Origin: Macrobrachium rosenbergii
Lineage: Eukaryota > Arthropoda > Malacostraca > Decapoda > Palaemonidae
Length of the DNA stretch: 64,000 bases
Assembly (NCBI RefSeq): GCF_040412425.1
Contig: NC_089788.1
Coordinates: 73,077,220-73,141,219, forward strand
Reading direction: 5' to 3'
Position 1 is the stretch's first letter. Every line of letters starts with the position of its first letter. Below the pieces are notes generated by a model that saw only the letters and a list, made by a program, of their open reading frames with translations, was not told the DNA's origin and searched no databases. Below, piece by piece: positions 1-12,117 of this stretch. A program made the position numbers and the translations under genes.

Positions 1-400
1 CTTTGAGAGAAACCCTGAGGCTATAATTATAAGATTATAGGGTTTTTTTTTCATTAGGATTTGCCTGTGAACGGTGACATATTTTTCTTATTTTTTACAA
101 AGATTTGCCCTGCTAAGTATAGCCCATTTATAAATGTTTAACATTTTCGTCTAGATTATTAATGGTAATGAGGACATGAGAGATATCTTGATTAATTTGT
201 AAAATAGTGATGTGGCACATGATGTTTTTGTTCTTCCAACAAAGACAGAGAGAGAGAGAGAGAGAGAGATCTGTTTTTATACGATTGTTTACTTTCTCAC
301 TCGTCCAACTTTATGTTATGCTTTATTTCATATTTCCTTGCTTACTAATTTATTCTTTACCTATGATATTAAGAAATCAAGATAATTGTAGAAAGGGGAA
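1..400. other. No gene recognised
   Basis: A+T-rich sequence with a (GA)n microsatellite at about 246-269. The short open frames here are simple-repeat or chance products. The retroelement remnant begins near 400. Confidence 0.6.
246..269. repeat. (GA)n microsatellite
   Basis: About twelve uninterrupted GA units. Confidence 0.95.
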
Positions 401-1240
401 ATGCCTCCAAACATACCGTTTCTTGACGTCCTGGTGAAACAACAAGGACAGTTTCAAGCGACGCAGACCGTTGCTTGAGCGCAAGAGGAGAATGCCCGGA
501 CTTATATATAAAAAGTCTGCCTTCACACGCAGCACGTCGTGAAGAGACAAACACAGTGAACTGGACAGAATTCGCCAGTTGTTGACAAACAACGGCTATG
601 CAGACCAAATCATCGAAACTGCAGTAAAAAAGGAAATGGATGAATTTTACCAGTCCAACACGACAGCGAAAAAGGAGGAGAATCTGTTTATATACCATCG
701 TCTATATTTTGGGTCTACATGCAAGGAGGAATGCCGCGCGCTACGTGGGAGACCAAACAGAGGTGCAACCCCAAAAGCCCCTTACCACAAAATCAGCCTC
801 AGAATATATAGTAAGCCGAACCTTGTGGCAGCCCTAATAATGAGGAACAGCACCGCTCCTGGGGACTGAAGGAGATGTGCACGAACGTAGTTTACAAATT
901 TGTCCAGAGATGTGTAAATCCCACAACCAAAACTATAAACATCGGGCAACACCACAACGACCCTTCGGAGACGCATGCTGGCTCATAGAAATCAAGGGGC
1001 CATTCATTAACATTGTACAGACGTCCACGGCAGGAATCCCTCTCTGCAAGAGCTGATAGAAGGCATGGCTGTCCAGAAACCGACCCTGAATATTCAACAA
1101 GAGTCAGATCATTTACTCCCCTCACCAGGAGAGGAGATGCGCTACCCAACAGGGACCAGACGGCAACCCCCCAACCACCGGACACCCCGCGCCCCTTTGG
1201 GGATACGAGCGCGGTCAGCGAAGATCAAGTAACATGCTCG
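401..1240 (+). pseudogene. Penelope-like retroelement remnant (RT end, linker, GIY-YIG region)
   Basis: Penelope-like elements encode a reverse transcriptase joined to a GIY-YIG endonuclease. At 401-436 the translation reads MPPNIPFLDVLV; the IPFLDVLV stretch resembles the late RT motif of this group. At 579-866 a 96-codon frame begins NNGYADQII and continues with the basic, cysteine-containing linker typical of the RT-endonuclease junction. From about 870 to 1120 the GIY-YIG part can be followed only by changing frame. Stops and frameshifts occur throughout (for example after 436 and 866), and the RT fingers and palm are absent, so this is a dead, 5'-truncated copy. Motif recognition is from memory of the family; a protein search of the pieces against Penelope-like elements would decide it. 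Confidence 0.7.
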
Positions 1241-1279
1241 CTCAAAGTTGCTGAGGCCCCGCCCAACGCGAATCTCTAG

Positions 1280-2925
<1,646 letters not shown>

Positions 2926-3005
<80 letters not shown>

Positions 3006-3049
3006 TTGTGCAAGTGTAGATGGGTACTACCAACTACACTTGAACAAAC

Positions 3050-3129
<80 letters not shown>
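2926..3129. repeat. Two (TA)n arrays flanking a perfect-stem hairpin
   Basis: (TA)n at 2926-2995 and 3053-3129. Between them, 3003-3050 forms an inverted repeat: TGTTTGT/ACAAACA, then CAAGTGTAG/CTACACTTG, then TGG/CCA around a 6-base loop, with single mismatches between the blocks. Confidence 0.9.
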
Positions 3130-3131
<2 letters not shown>

Positions 3132-3525
3132 CCTTGACCTTGAGCTATGCTGTACATCAGGGAAGAATTATGTTTATATCCACAATATTGAGAGTCATTA
3201 CTACGGTTTTACAAACCACCGAACTTTTATTTCCAATACGCACAGACTTCAGAAATACATTTTTCGATAACGTGAATGTTTATACCTGTTACTTTACATT
3301 TTATATGCAGTTGTTGCTTACAGGGTTGAAGTCTGAGTAAATTACTATTGTAGGAAAAGTCACATATTTCAGTTTAAAAGTATAGAAGCCAAAGACCTTG
3401 GGACCCAGCTGTGGTTACGAACGTATTTTATGCAACACAGTCGCGTCGTTCTCTGTGGGTGTGTCGACCAATCCACTTCGACCGTGGGTTAGCTCGCGTC
3501 GTCTGCCTATTGGGTGGAGAGCCCA

Positions 3526-3549
3526 AGAGAGAGAGAGAGAGAGAGAGAG
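3526..3549. repeat. (GA)n microsatellite
   Basis: About twelve GA units inside otherwise unassigned sequence (3130-3735). Confidence 0.9.
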
Positions 3550-3736
3550 TTGAACTGGTAGCGAAACGTTTCGTGCACAGACGCGTCCACCGCGTACGTC
3601 ACTGATTCGTGCAGTCGTGGCTTCTGTGCGTGAAATTTAAAGCTGCTTCTCAGCAACTGTAGTCACAGCTGTTTCTTACGAAGCCTGCAATACTGAAGAC
3701 TTCTTGCGCGAAAACTCGGAAAAACTGACCGTATTC

Positions 3737-3842
3737 TTTGGAAGCTCGAATTTCAAGTCGGTGGGCCCCTGTGGTGGTGGGCTTGTTCCCTATGAATAGG
3801 GTTCGTCTTCTGAATGATAATAATGAAATAATAATAATAATA
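3737..3842 (+). repeat. Dispersed repeat C, copy 1 (AAT-tailed)
   Basis: The stretch reading CTTTGGAAGCT.GAATTTCAAG, then GGGCTTGTTCC.AATGAATAGGGTTC, recurs at about 10912-10985 and in reverse at about 14690-14770. This copy runs directly into an (AAT)n tract, as short interspersed elements often do. Confidence 0.7.
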
Positions 3843-3880
3843 AAGGTGGAACTGGAAGAAAACCTCACAGCTTCACTAAA

Positions 3881-3922
<42 letters not shown>

Positions 3923-3966
3923 TTAATAAAAGTGGAACTGGAAGAAAACCTCACAGCTTCACTAAA

Positions 3967-4017
<51 letters not shown>

Positions 4018-4065
4018 TAATAGTAATAAAAGTGGAACCGGAATAAAACCTCACAGCTTCACTAA

Positions 4066-4135
<70 letters not shown>

Positions 4136-4172
4136 CCATTGGAAGAAAATCCCACACTTGCACTAAGAAGTA
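3817..4172. repeat. Composite (AAT)n array with repeated ~40-bp spacer
   Basis: (AAT)n tracts at about 3817-3842, 3881-3929, 3967-4027 and 4067-4134 are separated by near-identical ~40-bp spacers (3843-3880, 3930-3967, 4028-4066), each running from GTGGAAC.GGAA.AAAACC to CTTCACTAAA. A diverged fourth spacer follows at 4137-4172. The trinucleotide tract and its flank have been copied together. Confidence 0.9.
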
Positions 4173-4507
4173 ATAGGGAAGGTGTACAGCAAGACTTGAA
4201 GAAAGGAAGTGGAAAAGGGGTTAAAGAAAACGGCCAACAGGTGGGTGCAATAGCGACCGAATAAAGAGAGGAAACAAGTAAAAAATGCGCCCAAGTTTCT
4301 TCGGCTCATAAAACTTTCAGCCACGGGCCAGTGGTTGCCTGTAGTAGTGCCAGACGCACGATCATGGCTGACTTGAACCTTAAATCAAATCAAAACTACT
4401 GAGGCTAGAGGGCTGCAAACTGATATGTTTTTATTCTCTTTGACAGAGAATGAAAAGAGGAAATCGGTGGATGTTATACAATGTAGGAATCAGGTTTCAA
4501 GTTAAGT

Positions 4508-4785
4508 ATACCTTAGTTTAAGCAGACCACTGAGCTGATTAACAGCTCTCCTAGAGAGGGCTGGCCCGAAGGATTAGATTTATTTTACGTGGCTGAGAAC
4601 CAGTTGGTTACCTAGCAACGGGACCTACAGCTTATTGTGGGATCCGAACCACATTATAGCGAGAAATGAATTTCTATCACCAGAAATAAATTCCTCTTAT
4701 TCTTCATTGGCCGTTCGGAGATTCGAGCTCGCGGCCAGCAGAATGCTAGCTGGGAACGGAACCTACTAACCCAACGAAGAACTTG
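4508..4785 (-). repeat. tRNA-derived-SINE-like repeat A, copy 1
   Basis: On the minus strand this matches 16100-16383 (plus) over almost its full length. Near its 5' end it has a GAGCTCGAATCTCC element (complement of about 4717-4730) resembling a Pol III B box. The downstream body contains AACCAACTGGTT-like and TAATCAGCT blocks. A third fragment is at 30643-30683. Calling it tRNA-derived is inference from the B-box-like element only. Confidence 0.75.
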
Positions 4786-4904
4786 GATGTCCTTTGATTT
4801 GACTCCTAGAAAAATAAATAAATGGATAAAAGAGTGATGAAGAGGGATTTTTGAGCAAGAGAAGTCGCGGTAATTGTGAAGAACTTGATCCGTGAAGCCT
4901 CAAG

Positions 4905-5148
4905 GTATGGTTCCCCCACCCCCCTAGCTGCAAGCCCGTTCATTCCTTTTACCGTACCTCCATTCATATTCTCTTTATTCCATCTTACTTTTCACTCTCT
5001 CCCAACAATTGTTTCATAGAGGTTTTCCTCCTGTTACAGCTTTCAAACCTTTCTACTCTCGGTTTCCCTTTCAGCGCTGAATGACCTCGTAGGTCCCAGT
5101 GTTGGTGCGTAGGCCTATAAGACTTATGTTCCAGTTCCTATTTTTTTT
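4905..5148 (+). repeat. Dispersed repeat B, near-complete copy
   Basis: Contains the ordered blocks GGTTTTCCTCCTGTTACA, CTTTCAAACCTTTCTACT, CAGCGCTGAATGACCTCGTA and GGTCCCAGTGTTGG, which recur in the same order at 24590-24800 (minus), 37565-37735, 38525-38740 and 54825-54955, with shorter relatives elsewhere. It is a high-copy short repeat; I associate it with decapod genomes from memory. Confidence 0.8.
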
Positions 5149-5454
5149 TTTTCTTTTTTTTTTTTTTTTTGAGACAAGAAGAGCTTCCGGCCGTACTACT
5201 GCTAGATGAGAGAAGTACCTGAAAAAGGCTTATTCAAAAACAGTGGCCCCAACTAGGGATTAAGGTGAGTAGAAGAAGATCACAGCCACCTTTATATTTT
5301 CACTGCAGAATCGTGGATGGCTTGAAGAGTAACTCCTTTGCACATTAGCATAAAGGGAGAAGTTATGGCCCTTGATAAAGCAGAGAGAGCTGGTAACAGA
5401 GGCCGAATGAGTATTTGGTGGCTCGTGAATTCGCTGTTACACGGGCGAGATTTC

Positions 5455-5905
5455 AAGCAGCAAGCAGCGTTTCTGCCGGCACTGGCTCATGAAACTGTTT
5501 ATTTCATTTACGTGCTCAGGACGCAGTCAGCGTTTCTGCCTGCACTGGCTCATGAAACTGTTTATTCCATCGACGTGCTCAGGACGCAGTCAGCGTTTCT
5601 GCCTGCACTGGCTCGTGAAACTGTTTATTCCATCGACGTGCTCAGGACACAGTCAGCGTTTCTTCCTGCACTGGCTCATGAAACTGTTTATTTCATCGAC
5701 GTGCTCAGGACGCAGTCAGCGTTTCTGCCTGCACTGGCTCATGAAACTGTTTATTCCATCGACGTGCTCAGGACGCAGTCAGCGTTTCTGCCTGCACTGG
5801 CTCGTGAAACTGTTTATTCCATCGACGTGCTCAGGACACAGTCAGCGTTTCTTCCTGCACTGGCTCATGAAACCGTTTATTTCATCGACGTGCTCAGGAC
5901 ACAGT
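5455..5905. repeat. 63-bp minisatellite, about seven units
   Basis: The unit includes GCACTGGCTC.TGAAACTGTT, TATT.CATCGACGTGCTCAGG and AC.CAGTCAGCGTTTCT. Because 63 is a multiple of three, frames stay open and give a 202-residue product with a 21-residue repeat in one frame and a 142-residue product in another. I attribute both open frames to the repeat rather than to a gene. Units alternate between two variants (CGCAGTC/CACAGTC), indicating block duplication. Confidence 0.9.
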
Positions 5906-6620
5906 CTGTTCCACTGACTGGCTCAGACTGTTTCATCAACTTGTAGATGTGGCAAAAGAAGGGTGTATTAAAATACTGGTAGAAATGGCCTTGATTAACT
6001 TTACAAATGCATAGTAAGTAAACCAGTCTGTATGGCTGATTTTTTTTTTTTTTTTTTTTTTTTGCAGAAGTAAATCTAAGACAACCCTGAATTGTGCCTC
6101 GTGGTTCATTTGACTTGTATGAAACCAAAGAAATATTGAAAATCAAATCGAAGTGCGTTGTAAATGTAATAAGGTTATCAGTTTCAAATACTCTCTGTAT
6201 ATCAGTTACTTGGAAATTTTCCTATCTTATCACCTGTAGCCATTGCTTATCAACCTTTGAGCTGCCCTCATAACAGTGCTGATAAGAGATAGTCTTATAC
6301 ATCTAAAGATTATGACTTTAAAACCTTCCCACTTTATAACCACTGAAATTTTTGTTCATTTCAGTGATTATAAAGCTGTTTGCTTCAGTGGTCACAAAGG
6401 TGAAATTTCATCACCTGCTCACATACACTTTGCTGAAGCACTGTGCATGTTAGCGGGTTGTGAAATCTTAATCGTTTCTAGCCTGCACTGGCTCAAAACG
6501 TTTTTTCATCGATACTTAAAAATCTATTTCTTTTGCCGCGAAACTGTTTATTTTCAAATTTTGTCACAGTATGTGGCACATTGTCATGAAACTGTTTATT
6601 TCATTGGTTAATTGACGCAG
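5901..6620. repeat. Segment P of a ~1.4-kb tandem unit (clean copy)
   Basis: Begins ACAGTCTGTTCCACTGAC and recurs, mixed with other sequence, from 7300; the spacing is 1399 bases. It contains a poly-T tract at about 6040-6063. No gene recognised. Confidence 0.75.
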
Positions 6621-7299
6621 TGACCTCTTTCCTGGTATTGGGAGAAACTCGTTTTCATCGACCCTAACGCTTTTTCCCACTGGCTTAGAAACTGTTTAAC
6701 GCAATTCTTCCTTTTGAACTGGCTCATGAAAATTCCATCGAGTATACAGGACGCAGTAGCGTTTGGCTGCACTGGTGAAATTTATTTGATTGACGCAGCA
6801 ATGCGCTTTCATTACAGAAATGTTTATTCCATCGACGCAGCTCAGGGCGCAGTCACTTCTGCCGGTTGTGGCTGAGGAAACTGTTTATTTCATTGACATC
6901 ATTTTATCATTTATAATGAACTAAAGTTTATTTCATCGACAAAGGATACAGTGTTTTATGTGAAACTATTCCATCAACGGGGTCGACATTATATCTTATC
7001 GCACTGGGGAAACTGTTTACATCGACGAAACCTGGACACAGTCAGAACGTTTTCCTGCACTGGCTCGGAACTGTTTATCATTGGTGGGAGACGAATTTCG
7101 CTGCTTGGTTGAAATATTGTTTCATCGACGTGCTGATATCAGTGTTTCTTTTGGTTGAAACTGTTTATTCCATCGATTCAGGACGCAGTCAGCGTTTCTG
7201 CCTGCATGGCTCGTGAAACTGTTTATTTCATCGATATCAGGACACAGTCAGCGTTTCTTCCTGCATGGCTATGAAATTTATTTCATCGATAGCCAGGAC
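6620..7299. other. Mosaic M1: segment R interleaved with the 63-bp minisatellite
   Basis: Exact blocks shared with 7950-8345 (for example 26 bases at 6901-6926, identical to 8156-8181) alternate every 10-30 bases with pieces of the 63-bp minisatellite such as GAAACTGTTTATTCCATCGA. No known DNA rearrangement produces this fine alternation, so a consensus or polishing artefact is the most likely cause. Confidence 0.75.
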
Positions 7300-7420
7300 A
7301 CAGTCTGTTCCACTGACTGGCTCAGACTATTTCATCAACTTGAAGATGTTAAATGAAGGGTTCCATTTTCTTGCAGAAATGGCCTTGATTAATTTCCCCT
7401 CATAGTAAGTAAACCACCTG

Positions 7421-7452
<32 letters not shown>

Positions 7453-7960
7453 CCCAGAAGTAAATCTAAGACCTTCTGAATACCCAGTGGTTCATTTGAC
7501 TTGTCTGAAACCAAAGAAATATTGAAAATCCCCATCGTTGTAAATGTTTTAGGTTATCTCCTCAAATACTCTCTTATCACTTCTTGAAATTTTCTTTAAT
7601 CACCTCCATTTTATCAATTTGAGCTGCCCTCATAAAGTGCTGATAAGAGATAGTCTTATACATCTAAAGATTCCAGACTTTAAACATATTTATAACCACT
7701 GAAATTTTTTTCATTTCAGTGATTATAAATAATCAGACCTCTGTTTGCTTCAGTGGTCTCAGGTGACAATTACCTCCATCAGCATGGTCTTCCATCTACT
7801 GTGCATGTTAGCGGGTTTGAAATCTTAATCCATAGCCTACTGCAAAATTCGTTTTACATATACTTAAAAATCTATTCCTTTTGCCATTTTTTCCAAATTT
7901 TGTCAATATGTGGCACATTGTCAGTAACGTTCCCACTCCGGTTAATTGACATGTGACCTC
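7300..7960. other. Mosaic M2: segment P interleaved with LINE-derived segment Q
   Basis: Long blocks match 5901-6620, but between them lie exact blocks of 8470-8960. For example, the 35 bases at 7766-7800 equal 8776-8810 and are followed directly by P sequence (GTGCATGTTAGCGGGTT). A poly-T tract lies at about 7428-7452. Confidence 0.75.
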
Positions 7961-8345
7961 TTTCCTGGTATTCGGAGAATCGTTTTACCCTAACTTTCCC
8001 ACTGTTAGAAACAACGCAATTTTTCCTTTTGAAGAAAATACTATTGAGTATACAGGCTGAATCCATCAGGCACATATTCTTGATTCTTCAATATTTCTTA
8101 CAGAATGCAGTAACACGGCAGATGGCGCCTCCTGCCACGGTTGTGTCTTATAAATATTTTATCATTTATAATGAACTAAAGACACAATACAAAGGATACA
8201 GTGTTATTCCTATAGGATTCGACATTATATCTTATTTTTGGGAATCACATGGCAGTGGCGCAGAACGTTTGTTCCTCGGAAATCTTAGGTAGAGGAATGT
8301 CAAACTTGGTTGAGATATTGTGTATCAGCTGATATCACTGTTTTT
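7950..8345. repeat. Segment R (clean copy)
   Basis: Unmixed partner of the M1 mosaic; shares GACCTCTTTCCTGGTATT and TCGACATTATATCTTAT with it. No gene recognised. Confidence 0.7.
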
Positions 8346-8379
8346 TTGGTTTGTTTTGTTTTTTGCTATTGATTATTTA

Positions 8380-8456
8380 TATCCATATATATATTCAAAA
8401 TATATATATATATTTTATATATATATATGGGTATTTCTTTTTATATATATCATATC
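8380..8456. repeat. (TA)n-rich tract
   Basis: Interrupted TA repeats. Confidence 0.85.
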
Positions 8457-8464
8457 AAGTTTAG

Positions 8465-9440
8465 GACCTTAAATGGTTCCATTTTTCTTGCAGTAAACCT
8501 TTCATTTCTCCTGACCATTGTGTTTTTTTATTACTTATTCTATACCCAGTAGCACACTCTGCTGCACCCATGACCCCATCGTGGAATTTTAGTAACTCCT
8601 CTTCTACTCCTTCCACTTCTGTGTCTTTAATCCTCCATTTTCTCCCAATATGATCTTCTCATCAAAGTCGCTTTCTTTGATTGCATTTACAGATACATTC
8701 CAGCCTAAACATATTTCCATCATGATTTTCACTTCAACCACATAATAATCAGATGTACCTCCAGCCGCTCATCTTACAATTACCTCCATCAGCATGGTCT
8801 TCCATCTACTCTGTATTGATATTCAAACTCCTTACTCTGTATCTCAAATAATTAAGTCCCCTCTATATATGCATTACCGCAAGGGCCTGCTTTCACATTC
8901 AGTGTAGGAGCTATATATACTTTCCAGTACGCCATCTCTTTCTTTGTTATCTACATTCCCATTCAAATCATCAAGTGAAAACACCCTTTCATATTCGCCA
9001 AGTCCACCCAGGCACATATTCAGGCTCTTCCTATTTCTGGAGCATATGCACTAACTGCTACAACGTTTCCTCCTGCCACACTCGGTCTTACTCATAAAAT
9101 CCTCAAAATAACACAACGCTGCAAATGCTTCCTATTCCCGGGTTCAACAGCTTTCAGCTTTTTGAGACGCAGTCATTGTTTGTTCCTCCCATTCTTACTA
9201 TGTGTCAAACATCCAGCTTTCTCTTCTTTACTGAATCAACCATCGTATTTTTCTTTTCTTCTGCGTCACATCCACCCCCATTCAAAACTCCAAATCCTAT
9301 TATTTTATTCTTTCTGTGGGTTTTCTGTTTTGCAGTATCAGTACAGTTTAGGGGGTTGCAAACCTCATTCCCTGACCATCTGGTAACTTTCTTATTATGC
9401 AAAAGAATCAGAATGCTAATATTTTCTTTTTCCAGATCCC
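8465..9440 (-). pseudogene. LINE endonuclease-domain remnant (RTE-like)
   Basis: Read on the minus strand in shifting frames, landmarks of an apurinic-type endonuclease domain appear in order. Near 9220-9260 is VDSVKKRKLDV, matching the start region where these proteins read 'VD.(M)KRRK.DV'. Near 9050 is VVAVSAYAPE (family: SAYAPQ), near 8960 DLNGNV (family: GDLNGHVG), and near 8740 SDYYVVEV (family: SDHY.VEA). A linker follows (VEEELLKFHDGV). Stops and frameshifts break it throughout and no reverse transcriptase follows. Family placement within RTE-like LINEs is inference; translated search of the pieces would settle it. Confidence 0.6.
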
Positions 9441-9559
9441 ACAAGATTGAAAAATCAAGATTGCCAATTGCCTCAGAGAAGAGGCTCTTTTGCCTGTTGA
9501 GGTCATTGCCTCCTCATGGGGTCCACAACCTTTTAATTGGTTTTCCTCTGCCTTGAGGT

Positions 9560-10050
9560 TCATTACATATGTAAACTTAACCATTTTCACACCCTGGACA
9601 TCAATTTCTAGGTTGTACCACCCGCTACCACCATGATAGCAGTCCTTATTATGCAGACTTACTTGACACATGTTGTTGCCATTGAGTTAAAGAGAGATTG
9701 AGAGCTCATAGGCCAGTTTTGGGTCTTTCTAAAACTCAGAGGGTTACAACCTTTCATTTACCAGTGCAGTGCTCACTTGGCTTCCACATTCTACTGGCAA
9801 AACTCTAAATATCTCAAGTACTTTTTCAGTCTTCAAGAGAGATACAGAACCACTACAATACTGCTATATTTATCCATTCTTAATCCGACAGCTGTTTCGA
9901 CCATCCACGGTCATCTTCAGGGCTGATCTAGAATTTTTACATACTCATATGTAGCAGAGTTCAGCCAAAAAAATGACTGAAAATCGGAAGAATTGAAAAT
10001 TATATTTCTGAAAATTTGAAAATCTAGTGGGCGCCGTAGCTTTAAAAATC
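9560..10050. other. Unassigned
   Basis: No feature recognised; may include the upstream part of the LINE remnant. Confidence 0.4.
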
Positions 10051-10052
10051 AT

Positions 10053-10173
<121 letters not shown>

Positions 10174-10213
10174 CTTTATCAATTACACAATTGTTCTGTG
10201 CATTGGTAAAGTC

Positions 10214-10283
10214 ACTAAAAGGACCTCATTCAAACTGGAATACTCCATTTGATACCATGCAGTTTGAATGAGGTCCTTTTAGT
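10214..10283. repeat. Short palindrome with a perfect 24-bp stem
   Basis: 10214-10237 is the exact reverse complement of 10260-10283 (arm begins ACTAAAAGGACCTC), with a 22-base loop. It is followed by TATATAT and (GT)n and lies just after a (TA)n array, like the 3003-3050 hairpin. It could be a tiny foldback element or, if transcribed, a hairpin RNA. Confidence 0.9.
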
Positions 10284-10639
10284 AATATATATATGTGTGT
10301 GCATGTGTGTGTGTGTGTACAGAGAGAGAGAGATTCGTTTCTTACTGGGAGGAAAAAGCGAGCGAAATTTGAATCCAGAAATAAAAGAAAAAAACAAAAA
10401 TTCTCAACTCCATCCTGACCTTTAACGCTCAAGTACCAGAAATAACTAAACAGTCATCCTGCTAGAGTCGAGTTTTCCCTGCGTTCTAGCAAGCCATATT
10501 CATGTCAGGAGAAAGATTCAAAGATGAAAAGCAACGTAACTATGCAGCTACGGGCTAAGGAAGTGTTGAAGGCAGTGAGCTCGGGGCCGCTGCTGTGAAC
10601 AAAAACGAGAAACATTACTCGCAAAACTAGTAACAATTG
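10284..10639. other. Unassigned with short (GT)n/(GA)n tracts
   Basis: (GT)n near 10300-10318 and (GA)n near 10321-10333; nothing else recognised. Confidence 0.5.
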
Positions 10640-11000
10640 ACAGGGTCTGAAACACTCACTCAGTACACTCAGCAAATCAGTCAGTGTTACCCCAAGAGCT
10701 GGTGGAGAGTGTAGTTGCCTTGTTCAGAAGCTGAGGTGACCATGCAATGCATTGCTACCCAAATACAATTCTCATTTTTATTGTAATAATTTTCTTACAT
10801 TTTTAAAAAATTATTTATTAATTTAATTTATATTTTGTTTCTTTTTTAATAAGTGATCTCTTTTTCTGTATTTTCCCCATTACCTTCAGTTACTTCTTCC
10901 TAAAGAACACCATCTTTGGAAGCTTGAATTTCAAGTCAGTGGCCCCTTTGGTGGGCTTGTTCCAAATGAATAGGGTTCTTCTGAATAATTATAAGAGAGC
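10640..11000 (+). repeat. Dispersed repeat C, longer copy 2
   Basis: Shares blocks with 3737-3842 and, in reverse, with 14660-14890. The region from GACAGGGTCTGAAACACTCA to the GAATAGGGTTCTTCTGAATA end appears to be one repeat unit. Confidence 0.65.
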
Positions 11001-11195
11001 AAAATGTAAGAGCAGCCATTTTAACTGAATTCTGAAATTTCACATTAAACGTTTTAGGTCAGTGAGTCTGTAGATTTTAAATCTTGACCTCTGCCAAAAA
11101 GATTTTATTTTTATTTGCTCTGTACCTCTGTCTGTTGGCAAGACAACACGAAAAGTAACGGTTACATTGTAAAGTAGCTAAGTATTAACCGTGAG

Positions 11196-12109
11196 TAGAG
11201 TTGCCACCCGTTCTGTAAAATACAGATTCGTTCTGTATTGGAGAGTGAGGTGTTGCGTTCTGTATTGAACCAATGCAGAAAGCCGGTTGTTCTGTATTTG
11301 GCCGGATGCCGCGTACTTTACACGTACCGGAGGCAACCATTGGCAAAGGCATAACTTTGCAGTCTGGCAAGACTGACTGAAAAATAAGCTCATGTAATTT
11401 TAGAATAATGATGTCCAGACGATTACTAGAGATATACTAATACTGTCTAGATCTTGCTCGGCATAACATGGATTACTCTGGCAAGACTGACTGAAAAATA
11501 AGCTCATGTAATTTTAGAATAATGATGTCCAGACGATTACTAGTTATAAGACTCTAGATCTTGCTCGGCATAACATGACTCAAGAGCGAGTGAGCGATAA
11601 AAGGTCGGTCTCACACCCCCCTACCCCGGTACCCTCCCCCCTCCTCCGGCTGGGAATAACCGATATCCATAGTCTATTTCCCTGATTCACTGAAAATTTG
11701 TATGATGTTACTTTTCAGTGGCAGTTATAGTTTAGCAGTGGAAATAACTCCTGCATTTTATTTTGTATAGTTCTGAAGGAATAAAATAAACTTGATGGTA
11801 TGCATGTATATTTTATTTCATTGTCTACGTCGCAGCATGTCATTTAGTTTTGAATTTCTACAGACTAGTCACTTCACTAATAACTGACAACTTGAGAAGT
11901 GATCTTCCAGTCCTCATCAAATATGAAACATGTCTTCCTCACCTTCATGTTAGCTGCACGTAGCCTCAGAGTATTGTATATTTTCTCTAATCAAAGATAA
12001 AAAAAAAAAAAAACCTCCCAGGTGAAAGGACTCGCTCCGCTCGCCGTAACTTTTCCTCCTTCTTAGATACGTTCTGTATTTTTCTGGTGAGCTCGAGATG
12101 GCAACCCTA
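11196..12109. mobile_element. hAT-like non-autonomous DNA element (candidate)
   Basis: The left end begins TAGAGTTGCCACCC and the right end, reverse-complemented, begins TAGGGTTGCCATCTC. Both are followed within about 30 bases by AAATACAGA. Flanks are ACCGTGAG (11188-11195) and ACCGTCTA (12110-12117), identical at five of eight positions, as expected for a worn 8-bp target duplication. hAT elements make 8-bp duplications and often have ends like CAGGGTTGCCA. No transposase frame is inside. An internal 114-bp tandem duplication is described separately. Confidence 0.55.
11363..11577. repeat. 114-bp tandem duplication
   Basis: TCTGGCAAGACTGACTGAAA begins at 11363 and again at 11477. The copies are nearly identical through CTCGGCATAACATG apart from a small gap near the AGATATACTAATACTG segment. 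Confidence 0.9.
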
Positions 12110-12117
12110 ACCGTCTA

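Noticed and set aside
5338..5946. 202-codon frame with 21-residue repeats
   Set aside because: The 63-bp minisatellite keeps two frames open at once. Residues vary with the DNA repeat, and there is no domain, splice or start support.
9125..9671. 143-codon plus-strand frame
   Set aside because: Antisense to the LINE endonuclease remnant; polypyrimidine composition.
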